Made by a program: the position numbers and the translations under genes
Assembly: GCA_036877525.1 (NCBI GenBank)
Contig: JAZGTH010000002.1
Location: forward strand, 15,631,001 to 15,695,000
Direction of reading: 5' to 3'
Source: Chromobotia macracanthus
Taxonomy: Eukaryota; Chordata; Actinopteri; Cypriniformes; Botiidae
DNA length: 64,000 nt
Shown here: in pieces, positions 38,568 through 48,744 of the stretch
Layout of the letters: every line of letters begins with the position of its first letter
Position numbering within the stretch: the stretch's first letter is position 1
The notes under the pieces: model-generated
What the model was told of the DNA's origin: nothing
The model's database searches: none
What the model saw: the letters and a program-made list of their open reading frames with translations, nothing else

Positions 38568-39660
38568 ATACACCAGCAGCCTGCCAGAGATCTGCGTCTC
38601 GTTTACATGCGGCGAGATGGACCTGCCTGCTGCTGATGTCTGCTGCATCAAAATCGCATTTTATTCAGATTTCATGCACTGAGAAGGTGGTTTGAATTCA
38701 TGGTGTGATTACTTTCATGTGATGAAAAGCATTTTGTATCCAAGAGAATTCATCACTGAAATATTATAACACAGTTCACTCTTCAGTTACTGTATTAGTA
38801 TTCTGCAGTGAGTAACAAGTCAGTGTGACAGGCAGCCTCCAGCAAGAAAACTACAAACTCACACATGTGTATCTGACAGATATTTTGATGGACTGAAGTG
38901 GGTTCGTTTTCAGTTAATGTATTATTAATGTTTTAATCTATTATGAATGATGTGCTGGGTTGTGTTAACGTTGGATTTTGGTTATTTTGAAGATTAGTCT
39001 GAACACAGAAATGAAGTGCGTGTTACTCTTGTGTCTCTGTAAATCAAGTACACTGGGCCCAGCACTCACTGTGGTTTTCCTCAATGTGAAGCAGAACTGT
39101 TTTGGGTTTGTAATTTCCATAAATCAATTGCAGCTCTGTGTATGACGTGACTCGCATCCCCACAATGTCTAAATGTCGTGCCACGAGATCTAAATGATTT
39201 TCCATGATGTGAATGTTTCCCATTGCAGAGGACACTGTGATTAAATAATCTCTTGTAAACCAAAGAGTGTTTTTCATGTATGTTCTTCAAAAATAATCAG
39301 CCTGAGTTTCCTGTAAACTGAACTTAATGTAAATTGCATTTTTAATAATGTTTCTGGAGTTTTGTGGCGCCCCCGTGTGGGTGATGAACGAATTTGCAGA
39401 AAAATAAAACAACGTTTTTGTGTAGACAAGCTTATAATAAAACAAGTACAAGTTTTAACGAGAATATATTTATATGGTAATCTGAAGAGCATGTTGGTTA
39501 TATGATGTTTTAAGTTTGTATGATGTTTTTAAGTTTACAATAAGAAAGTAATGTTGGCTATATAAAGTGACACAATGACCCAGACAGAAAGATTAAGACA
39601 GAAATACTGCCTGATGCCTAAAGAGAAAAATAATGATGATGTTTAATGTTGTTTTATTAG
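38568..39660. other. non-coding DNA between tmem230 relic and igsf9 exons
   Basis: No conserved exon was found. A minus-strand open frame of 77 codons at 39044-39277 and a GTCGTGCCACGAGATC-like inverted motif near 39165-39200 suggest a repeat relic that I cannot name. Confidence 0.4.
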
Positions 39661-41821
39661 ATGTGATCGTCAGTGATGAGCCCAGCTCCCTATTGTCATA
39701 CAGTGAGCAAGAAAAGGAGGGTGTCAGGGCTCGATCCCGAAACAATGACAAATGTGTCTTCAGTGACATCTCTAGTCAGCAATCTCCCTTAACCCTGATT
39801 GAAAATGAGAATGAAAGTGAACAGTCAAATTTCTCAAGAATGTCTGAATCATTGAAAGTCAAAGTTGCCCTCCAATCAGCCAGGATGTCTGCCTTCCAGA
39901 CCAGTATGATCCTGGAACATTTGAGTCTTCCAGGTTTCATTGAGATGAATGTTGATGACCCTGTAGAAATAACTAAGCCCTCTGAATCCATTGAGCCCAG
40001 TGTACAGACAGAAACTGGGACACTATTAGGAGGTGATCCTGAGGTTGTACCCAAAAGTTGGGAAAAACATGATCAGAACCACTCTAAGACTACTATTAAC
40101 CTTTACAATAAGGATGTTTATGAGCACAGCACCCAGATCACTCCTTTGGAAACTTTTAAACCTGATAGTGTTTTAAGTTCTGAACCCTGTTCACAATTAC
40201 AAGCAAGCAATACATGTGTTAAAGCAGACCCTTCTGACACAAGCAATAAATGTTTTTCAGCACATAAGGAGAAAGAACCAAGTTCCGAGCCTTTGCTTTC
40301 TGAGAGGAGAATAGGGTCTCCAAGACAGGAATTTAATCAAAGTAGTCCAGCACAGACATTAATAAACACAGCTAAAAGTGTGGCAGCCATAGTTCCTAGT
40401 TCTAAACATGCAGAAAAAAGTCCAGATTCTACATCTAAACAATCTCACAGACCTCAGGGTGAAAGGACAAACAAGATAACATCACAAATCTGTCAAGCTC
40501 CCATGCCTTTCATGAAGAAATCACTTGACCCATGTAGAACCCCCTCTGGAGTTGGACAGCCCCATCCTTTTCTTAAAAAGTCCATTAGTTCAGGTTTTCA
40601 AAGATGGGAACATCATGAATATCCTAGAACTTATATCTCTGAGACCTGCTACAGAGATGAGCTTCCCCCTCCAGATGCAAGGGTTAAATCATATAGTTTG
40701 GGTCGTACCCATACTTGTTACTATCCCGTGTCAGGTTCTTTATACCGAGGGTTAGTGCCCTTTCCTACAAGATTTATGAAACAATCTTTCTCTTCCAGAA
40801 GGGAGTCAGATCTATGTCAAAAGGCCACCATCTTTCAAGACATTTCTAGGTGGCCTCTGTCCTATCAGGAGACAGTTAGGTCAGTTCAGCATAAGTATGT
40901 CCCACAAGACATTTCTCGACCATTTGGCCCACCCAGACCAGTGGCCAGGGACCACTACCTGAATCCTGTCAAACCTAAAAGAGGTCTGCAGAGGCCTTTC
41001 CTCCCCAGGGGTTACAGTTGGCCCTCACCGTATCATACTGCCTTGCCCCTACAAGGGCAGAATTTTCCAAGAGAGGTTGAAAAGAGGAAAAGTGCAGTCA
41101 GGGTTTGTACAGAGACAGAAGGCAGAGATATAAGCGGAAATGGGGGCAGAGCCAGTTATGCCAGCCAGAGCAGTGGAAGGGGTAGTGTGGGCCCCTGTGG
41201 ATACCTACGCCAGTCTCTGTCAATCACCCCAACCTTACTCAGCTCACCAGAGACCACTGAGGAGAGCGAAAGACACAAGACAGATCTAGACCTGCAAGAG
41301 CATAGGTCCAAAAGGTGAAGCTGATACACAAACACTTTCACTTTCACTAAGGCAAGACCTTACTGTATATTGTATATATATGTGTGTAGAAAAAACACTT
41401 CTGTAGATGAGAGTTACGAATGGGATGCTGTGGATCCTGATATTCTGGAGACCATGAAGATGGAGCAGCCTACAGTGGGCTTTGGGCGAGGCAGAGAGTT
41501 CAGGCAGGAAGTTCTGCCCCACTCCTCTGCTGGCCTTCGGGAGTTCCAGAGTAAAGGTAAGAACTTGATCGTTCAACTCTTTCACCATTTCTGTATATTA
41601 CCTAAATGACATTTGCCTTTAATCTTTTCTCCCTTCCTCCTCTCTGCTCCTTGCTGTCCTTTCTTCTTATCATAGGCCTGTTCCTCATCAGCCCTCCCCT
41701 AGTTTCCCAGCCTCTTCAGCGGCGGTACAGTCGCTTCCTCAGTGAGGCTCGTTTCAATGCCCTTCGACAGGAGTTTCAGGAGTACCGCAGAGCCCAGGAA
41801 TCCTGCATCTCCAGACTCTGA
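39661..41821 (+). CDS. igsf9: igsf9-family (protein turtle homologue) cytoplasmic tail exons
   Basis: Three exons, 39661-41314, 41390-41556 and 41676-41821, join in frame into 654 codons plus stop. Evidence for IGSF9 (Dasm1/turtle): LEHLSLPGFIEMNVDD near the start resembles human EYLSLPFFREMNVD; SYASQSSGRGSVG resembles LTSQSSGRGS; KNTSVDESYEWD resembles RRNTSVDENYEWD; and FNALRQEFQEYRRAQES resembles CAALREEFLAFRRRRD. The C-terminus ISRL fits a class I PDZ ligand, as does human ATLL. In the family this tail follows five Ig domains, two fibronectin III domains and one membrane span, and acts in dendrite growth and synapse adhesion. None of those exons is seen in this window. The 39661 acceptor (TTTTATTAG) is inferred, and the Met codons just upstream are probably intronic. 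igsf9 versus igsf9b remains open. Confidence 0.75.
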
Positions 41822-43510
41822 TTCCAGCTCTGCATTGCTCTGAAAGCTGTAGCCTGGTCCATCACCTCCCTTCAGTCCTTTGATCTGTGACCTGTACAGA
41901 ACTGTTAAAGGAAGAGTTCACCCTAACATCTGTGATCATTTACTCACCCTAGTGCTGCTTCAGAACCGTATGACTTGCTTTGTTCTCCTGGCCACAAAAC
42001 AAGATAAGTTAATAACTCTTTGTGGATTTAATACAATGGCAATACAATATAACTCACTCTCATGCTTATTAAGGCAAGCAAGAGAATCAACAAGAAAGTG
42101 TGTGTGTGTGATTTACTGATTTACACGAAGAAACAACACAATATTTAAGCAATATTTAGCTGTAAAATTGTTGTTCATCCCTTGCATTGTTTACAGATAA
42201 AATCAGGATGACTGTTTTTTACAGTAAAATTGTTTAATATTGAGGTTTTGTTAAAATTAATCATAACGTACAGCCATTGTATTGAATCCACGCAACTGGA
42301 CATTCATTAAATGATCTCATTTTGTGTTCATTTGAAGAAGATAGTCACATCAGTTTGAAACAACTTGTGGATGAGTAGAATTACTCCTTTAACTCTTGTT
42401 CTTTTTTGCCATGATATTTAAACTCACTTTGCCTCAAGAGCAGGAGTTTTTGTGTAACTCCTTGTTTCTATGTTAAACTGACTGTCGATTTTGAATAAGC
42501 TATATTTGATTTTTCACTAGTAGACAACTAACAGTTTTTTTTCTTGTTTTTAGAGCAAGGAAGATGAGTTCAAGTACAAACCTGAGAAATCAGTGCAGGA
42601 AGACTTGAATAGTCTTGATAGAATAGTCTCAGTCATCCCACTGAACATCTGTTCAGTTCCTAATGCCTTTTCTCAACTTGAGAAGTTAATACAGAATGTA
42701 GTTTTTATTTCTGTCTTCTGTTAATGTATTTGTCTGTTGTATTCAATCCCAGATTTTTTCATTAGTTATGAGCACGTCTTTTTTAATACGTTTTGTATTG
42801 ATGTTGATATTTGTGGTTAGCTGGAAGTATAACCAAAGCAAAAGCATAGTCGACTTTGACAATCCAATACTGCAACCAAGAACAAGTTTGTTGTTGTTAT
42901 ATTGACATGTTACATATATAATGTGCATTAAAGTAAAGGTACAGTTCAGTATATTTACTGTTCATATTTTAGCATCATTCATCTTGATACTGAATTCCTT
43001 CAGACTTTTCCTTCAAGTAAAAATTAGATTTAAAGTAAAACATTCTGTGCCAATGTTGTTTATAATCATCTTTTGAGTTTTCCATGTGTTATTTACTTGA
43101 TGAAATTCACTCACCAAACAAAACCGGACATGTGCAGTCTTCTCACTGTTTTATACCTGCTTCACTCAGCTGACAGACCTCGAGTATTTAGAACATGAAA
43201 CTACTGAAACAAGATGTGAAGTGTGACGTCTGCATCTTTCATGTTCTTGACATGTCAAGATGTCTGTTTATTACATTGTAAATGGTGTCAATTTTTATAT
43301 TTTTTTTAATTTTTTGTACAACTGTTCATGAATTTATAAAAAACTTTGATCTGTCTTATATGTAAGATGCTGCTGTACATTTTGTAATACATTTAAAAGA
43401 TTTTTGAAGGATTGTAAAAAGTGTTTATAATTGTTCTTGTATTTGGTTTTAATGAATGTTGTCACTTGTTTTTATATGGTTTTAAAATAAAGTGTTTCTC
43501 AGAAACACTA
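41822..43510 (+). other. igsf9 3' UTR
   Basis: AT-rich non-coding DNA from the stop codon to the poly(A) signal AATAAA at 43486-43491. A fragment of the GTTCACCC-type transposon lies at 41905-42002 (TTAAAGGAAGAGTTCACCC). No other gene is seen. Confidence 0.55.
43486..43491 (+). terminator. poly(A) signal of igsf9
   Basis: AATAAA in TTTTAAAATAAAGTG, the last canonical signal before the oppositely oriented es1 gene. Confidence 0.5.
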
Positions 43511-43758
43511 CTGCCATGTGAGATTGTGATATTTCTTCTGATCTTCTTCTAACTCTTCTAATCATGTTTAAACAGTGTTGTGATGGCCACTAGTGAAACT
43601 TTTAAACCCATTAAACTATTTCCTGGTTCAATCAGAAAAGTTTCAATATGGTCTCAGAGTTTTGGATCCCACTGCATGTGTCCCACAGCTGCATAATGAA
43701 AGTTCATAACTTACATGCTCTAGGACTTACACACACACGGTTGCATTGTATGCTTTTC

Positions 43759-43764
43759 TTTATT
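43759..43764 (-). terminator. poly(A) signal of es1
   Basis: TTTATT on +, that is AATAAA on -, 82 bp past the es1 stop. It faces the igsf9 signal about 270 bp away, so the two genes end tail to tail. Confidence 0.6.
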
Positions 43765-43845
43765 TGCTCTCTGTATGCCCACATAATAGCAGGTTCAGGT
43801 CAACCTAAAGTTAAGTGTGAAAGCCGCCTTCTCTCTTCACGAGAA

Positions 43846-46800
43846 TCACTTGCCGGTCATGCGCATCACATGTTTGACCATGTTCCCGATCCCATCAAAG
43901 ATGTAATGGTAATGATAGTCAGTCTCCCACATGAAGGTCGGGGTGCTGATCACCTTGTTCTTCTCGTCCACATAAGCCTCGTGAGATGAGCAGTTAAGGA
44001 AGGTTGAGAAATAGTTTGGTCATTATATGCAATTGACAAAGAGAAATTTTTGATATAAATTACAAGAGATGATTAAGTAATTCCCTTTCAAAAGCGTCTG
44101 CATGTACACCATTCAATTAAAATGGAAGATAAAGGGTTTCTGTGTAGCAGTAAAAGGATATGTAAGCCTCGCGGTTGTTGTGCCGGGCACCCATGCTCTT
44201 CACCGCCTGCACCATGTTGGTGTTGGGCCAGCGGCCCCAGCGGCTGCTTTCATCGCGCTCATAGCCCATCGTGACCTCCAGACTGGGCAGCACTCGGCAG
44301 GCCAGGAGAGGAGCCATGCTGGACAAACTGAGCCACAGAGAGAGGAAATACATTCATACAGGCCAAAACCTTGTGCTGTCAGTAATACACTCAATACGAG
44401 ACAAGAGAGGAGAGCGTTTGTTGTCACATCAGACACAAACATTTCTTAAACTTCTTAAACATTTCTTAAACATTTCTTAAACTTCTTAAACATTTCTTAA
44501 ACTTCTAAAACTTTTAAAACTTTTCTTAAACATTTTAAACTTCTTAAACATTTCTTAAACATTTCTTAAACTTCTTAAACATTTCTTAAACATTTCTTAA
44601 ACATTTCTTAAACTTTTTAAATTTCTTAAACATTTCTTAAACTTCTTAAACATTTCTTAAACATTTCTTAAACTTTTCTTAAACTTCTTAAACATTTCTT
44701 AAACTTTTCTTAAACTTTTCTTAAACTTTTCTTAAACATTTCTTAAACTTCTCAAACATTTCTTAAACTTCTTAAACTTTTCTTAAACTTTTCTTAAACT
44801 TTTCTTAAACATTTCTTAAACATTTCTTAAACTTTTCTTAAACTTTTCTTAAACTTTTCTTAAACATTTCTTAAACATTTCTTAAACTTTTCTTAAACTT
44901 TTCTTAAACTTTTCTTAAACTTTTCTTAAACATTTCTTAAACTTTTCTTAAACTTTTCTTAAACATTTCTTAAACATTTCTTAAACTTTTCTTAAACATT
45001 TCTTAAACTTTTCTTAAACTTTTCTTAAACATTTCTTAAACATTTCTTAAACTTTTCTTAAACTTCTTAAACATTTCTTAAACTTCTTAAACATTTCTTA
45101 AACTTCTTAAACATTTCTTAAACTTTTCTTAAACATTTCTTAAACATTTCTTAAATTTTTCTTAAACTTCTTAAACATTTCTTAAACTTTTCTTAAACTT
45201 TTCTTAAACTTTTCTTAAACTTTTCTTAAACATTTCTTAAACTTCTCAAACATTTCTTAAACTTCTTAAACTTTTCTTAAACTTTTCTTAAACTTTTCTT
45301 AAACATTTCTTAAACATTTCTTAAACTTTTCTTAAACTTTTCTTAAACTTTTCTTAAACATTTCTTAAACTTTTCTTAAACTTTTCTTAAACATTTCTTA
45401 AACTTTTCTTAAACTTTTCTTAAACATTTCTTAAACTTTTCTTAAACTTTTCTTAAACATTTCTTAAACTTTTCTTAAACTTTTCTTAAACTTCACGTGT
45501 TGATTTAACATTATAACGTCTCCGTGGTGAGCTTCCGGTCTACCGCCAGTGACGTCCTTCACTAACCCCTCCCCTATTCTAATGAATCTCCTTTTAACCA
45601 ATAGTGTAGTGGGGCGCAGGGGCTGGGTGTGACGTCACGGTGACGTCACGGCGACGTCACTGCTCGATCTGCCCGTGTAAAGCACTGTGTCACACACGCA
45701 CACTCAGACAGATACCCGATGGGCTTGCGGGCGCGGTGGAAGTCCTTCAGCACTCTCTCCACGTCATTGTTCAGCTTGCAGTCCTTCCCGTCTTTGTTGA
45801 AGGTGGACCTGCTCATCAAATATCACATCCGTAAAGTCAGCAAACAATGACGTCTTTATAACAGCATGCTTTAATGAAATGAAACATCTAATTAACCACA
45901 TATGTTGTGGAGGACGTTTCTCAGGCTCAGGTTTAGGTGTTACAGAGGTCAGTGTCTTTGCTGCTTTGGGATCAGATGTGGATTAGTGTCCTTTATTACC
46001 TGCCATTTCCTCTTAGAGGAAAATTTCCTCTTGTTTGCTGATAGTGATAAAGGATAAGAGGATTTTCACTCCAGAAATAGAGACTGAGGTAACTAACAGT
46101 GATGGACTGTCTGTGTAATCTGAGGGTCATCACACATGAAGTGTGCACTAGATCATGACTGTGAGATACGGCCTGTATGTGCATCTTTGCACAGATGTTT
46201 TAGGATCTGCATCAGGACACTGTTGATGAAGAAAACTGTCTCTCACAGGTTCTTGACGATTCCATGACCTCCAGGGAAGATGACAGCATCAAAGCTGTTG
46301 GCGTCCAGTTTAGACAGGTCATTCATCTGCATCATGCCCTGACCGTGACTGAAGCGTGCAGATTCAATCATCATGTTCCTGCAGAGAAGAATCACGTCAG
46401 GAATCAGAAGTCTGTGGCACGGATTTATCAGATGGTAAAACTGCAGTACTTTAAAGCACACCATGATATTACCATGCCCAGTCCAAATCAGTACAATACT
46501 ATCATGATGCATGCTGGTGCTTTATGTTCATTTGTGTAAGTGAGAATATACAGAGGATGTGGACATGAAATGCAGTTTATCTGATGACTGTGATGTTCAC
46601 CTGTTGTCACTGGATGAGGGCTGCATCCTCATGTGATCCGTAACATGCATCTGCTGCTGGTTTGGAGCAAAGATCTGGAAACGGGCTCCATTACGGCTCA
46701 AATGGTACATAGTGCTTCACAACAACAAGGTATTAATAACATTCCTAACATAATATTCCTTATAATCACATTAAATTATACACAAAGTAGAATTTAGTCA

Positions 46801-47228
46801 TTGAGATGTTAATGGTTATCTTTGTTGGTTATTATTTGACTGCACTGGAAATTCTTGTGTAATATCTAGTTTCATATTCATTTCAAGCATTTCATACTTA
46901 CTAAGTGGCCTCATGGACGTCAGTTCCATCCCACCAACCACAGCCTGAAAAAACCTTCAACAGCAGATACCAAACCGTGAACTGAGTATCACACCAGATC
47001 ATAACTGAATTACCATGTATGGTTTAACTTTCCTTTTTACTACATTTCATTTTACTGCACTGTTGTTGTAGCATGCAGTGTGTAGTAACAGCATCTTGAC
47101 CTTACCACAGCGACGTTGGTATTGCCCCAGTTCCCCCAGTCTCCCCCGTGGTGCATCAGGCAGGCGGGTTGGCGTGCCAGCACAGCTGCGGCTTGCTTGG
47201 CAAGAAGTGCCCGTGATGCCAACATCAT
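43846..47228 (-). CDS. es1: ES1 protein (DJ-1/PfpI superfamily, mitochondrial)
   Basis: Seven exons in order 47106-47228, 46902-46954, 46601-46714, 46247-46378, 45716-45808, 44162-44327 and 43846-43980. They add up to 816 bp, 271 aa (zebrafish ES1 about 270). The N-terminus MMLASRALLAKQAAAVLARQ looks like a mitochondrial presequence. Core motifs are FSGCGWWDGTDVHEATYTMY, HLSRNGARFQIFAPNQQQMH, DAVIFPGGHGIVKNL, KPIGLSSMAPLLACRVL and the C-terminus YIFDGIGNMVKHVMRMTGK. In zebrafish ES1 is reported to enlarge mitochondria in cone photoreceptors; the human relative is GATD3. The nucleophile elbow has Ser-Ser (174-175) where the human protein has Cys-Cys, so DJ-1-type cysteine chemistry is not expected. 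Six introns: five GT-AG and one AT-AC. The start could be either of two adjacent Met codons (47228 or 47225). Confidence 0.95.
43981..44161 (-). other. U12-type AT-AC intron of es1 (intron 6)
   Basis: The 181-bp intron begins ATATCCTTTT at 44161 (exactly the U12 AT-AC donor). It has TTCCTTAAC at 44001-43993 (exact U12 branch-point consensus) and ends in AC at 43982-43981, about 12 bases after the branch site. No GT donor is available at the exon end GAGGCTTAC. The join is phase 0 and gives NNREAY|EAYVDEKNK, the conserved ES1 sequence. Confidence 0.93.
44441..45493. repeat. 11-bp minisatellite TTTTCTTAAAC / ATTTCTTAAAC
   Basis: About 1.05 kb of 11-mers, with 9-bp (TTCTTAAAC) variants near the left end, in intron 5 of es1. 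Two main monomers differ in the first base (A or T). Segments such as TTTCTTAAACTTCTCAAAC at 44740-44760 and again at 45235-45255 are flanked by the same order of monomers, so part of the array was duplicated by about 495 bp. Confidence 0.95.
45548..45660. promoter_or_regulatory. CCAAT + GC-box + triple CRE cluster in es1 intron 5
   Basis: TGACGTCC near 45550, ACCAATAG at 45597-45604, GGGGCGCAGGGGC near 45611, then palindromic CREs TGACGTCA at 45630-45637 and 45641-45648 and CGACGTCA at 45652-45659. The 11-bp spacing places the CREs on one face of the helix. NF-Y/Sp1/CREB layouts are typical of promoters, so this may be an internal promoter or an enhancer. There is no transcript evidence. Confidence 0.45.
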
Positions 47229-48700
47229 TGACTGTTAAGTTTACAGTAGAAAAATACAACCAGCAGGTGGTGACACCAGGAACCCGGTTAAGCCTCACAG
47301 ACTGAACACGAACTGTCCAATCTTGTGGCAAAGGAAACGCCGGTCTTTTATACTGATGTTTTATCTGACACGTCACGCTGTAAGCTGCATTTCTGAGAAG
47401 ATAAGATACTTTGTCTGCGCAACTCTTTTCCTTTCTTCATTGCTTATCTAAAAATACCTTCCTCAATTACCTTATTACCTTAAGTCATTTGGCCAACACC
47501 CGTTGACTGTTGGTACTGCGGGCAACCGCTGACCCGCATTTATCCCTTAAACAGACTGCAACTGCCTGACCATCTGACCTGTAGCTGCACTCACATCAGA
47601 GCTGCGGGTGATTTATGCATGATAAATCATCATTTAAATTGCACATTAAGACATTTGTATATGTGTGTATTGCGAGTCCATGTGTATAGTTGGCAGGAAA
47701 GTTGTTCCAGGCATGCTGAAGAACTTGCCGCAGCTCTTGGATTTAGGCTGTCTCAGTTGCTTGTCTCTTCATGTAATCCCAGACTTCAGGATCTGCGGGG
47801 GCTGAACCATCTGTTGAAGGAGTCCTGGCTACTTTTCACTGACACTGTACATAATTCTTTATGACTGGACAGTCTAAAACTAACCTGTTCCTACTGACAC
47901 AGTAGGGCAGAAGATATAAAATAACTGTCTTAAGACAAATGTTTTTGTAAAACATATTTAGGGTCTAAAATATTGCAGGTGTCTACAAATCACTTCACTG
48001 GAATTATATTCATTCATCACATAATGAAAACTGCCTAGGAATTGTTAATTAAATGTTTTTATTGTGTAAATCAAATTAGACAAACGTGTTAAGCATCAGC
48101 TCCAGGACTGCAGAGTCTCAGGGTTGAACTGAATGTGATACTAGCTTTTAAAACCCATTACTTAATAAGGCTCTTAAACAGAGTAATTCAGTGTGGTGTC
48201 TGCTGTGATCTTGGGCCATGATCCAACAGGTAGTAGCAGCCGTCAGTTAGATTCTGCAGGATATACTATAAAAAACAGCAGGTCCTTCTCACCGTCCAGA
48301 TTACATCTGCTATTATGTCTAGAAGACAGAAAGTCTCTGTAAAACAGAGAGTTAATTTTCCCACAGCTGTATGTACTTCAACCACAAATGATTATGTGAA
48401 TGATGTGTCATTTAAAGCAGCGATTGTTGTTGTTTGTATTGGTAGTGATCGTCCTGTAGAAGAATGGCCAGCTTAGCTCTCATCTCATCCTGAACATTTG
48501 GCTGCAACTCTGGAAAGTTTCTAATTTAGTTCAATGGGGAATGCAACAACACAGTCATTCACTCACTCCTCATGTGTAGCTCTGTGCTGAAGATAAAATA
48601 TATAATGTGTTGATCTGATACTCTTGAAAAGGATTTTCATTTACTTCATTCAAAGAGCCTGTAAGCAGTGAAACATGATGCCATGATGACCATTGCAGAA
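47229..48700. other. es1 upstream / intergenic DNA with transposase relic
   Basis: Includes the es1 promoter region, not resolved by eye, and a Tc1-like relic at 47660-47850. No other gene was seen. Confidence 0.5.
47660..47850 (-). pseudogene. Tc1/mariner-like transposase fragment
   Basis: The minus strand reads WDYMKRQ (47782-47761) and then, after a stop and a frame change, QELRQVLQHAWNNFPANY (down to about 47687). This is the C-terminal region of Tc1-like fish transposases, whose DDE catalytic domain normally precedes it. Only this short, frame-broken piece survives, so it is inactive. Confidence 0.7.
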
Positions 48701-48705
48701 ATCAC

Positions 48706-48711
48706 TTTATT
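48706..48711 (-). terminator. poly(A) signal of ccdc74
   Basis: AATAAA on -, 34 bp after the ccdc74 stop, implying a very short 3' UTR. Confidence 0.55.
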
Positions 48712-48744
48712 CTTTAATCCTCAACAGGACAGAGAACATCGGTG

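Noticed and set aside
38377..38682. 101-codon open frame as a new gene
   Set aside because: It covers the third tmem230 relic and stays open only because that exon has lost its original frame.
39633..39660. Met codons (MMMF) as the start of the igsf9 protein
   Set aside because: They lie in a pyrimidine-rich run ending in TTTTATTAG, a good splice acceptor, and the family never begins at the cytoplasmic tail.
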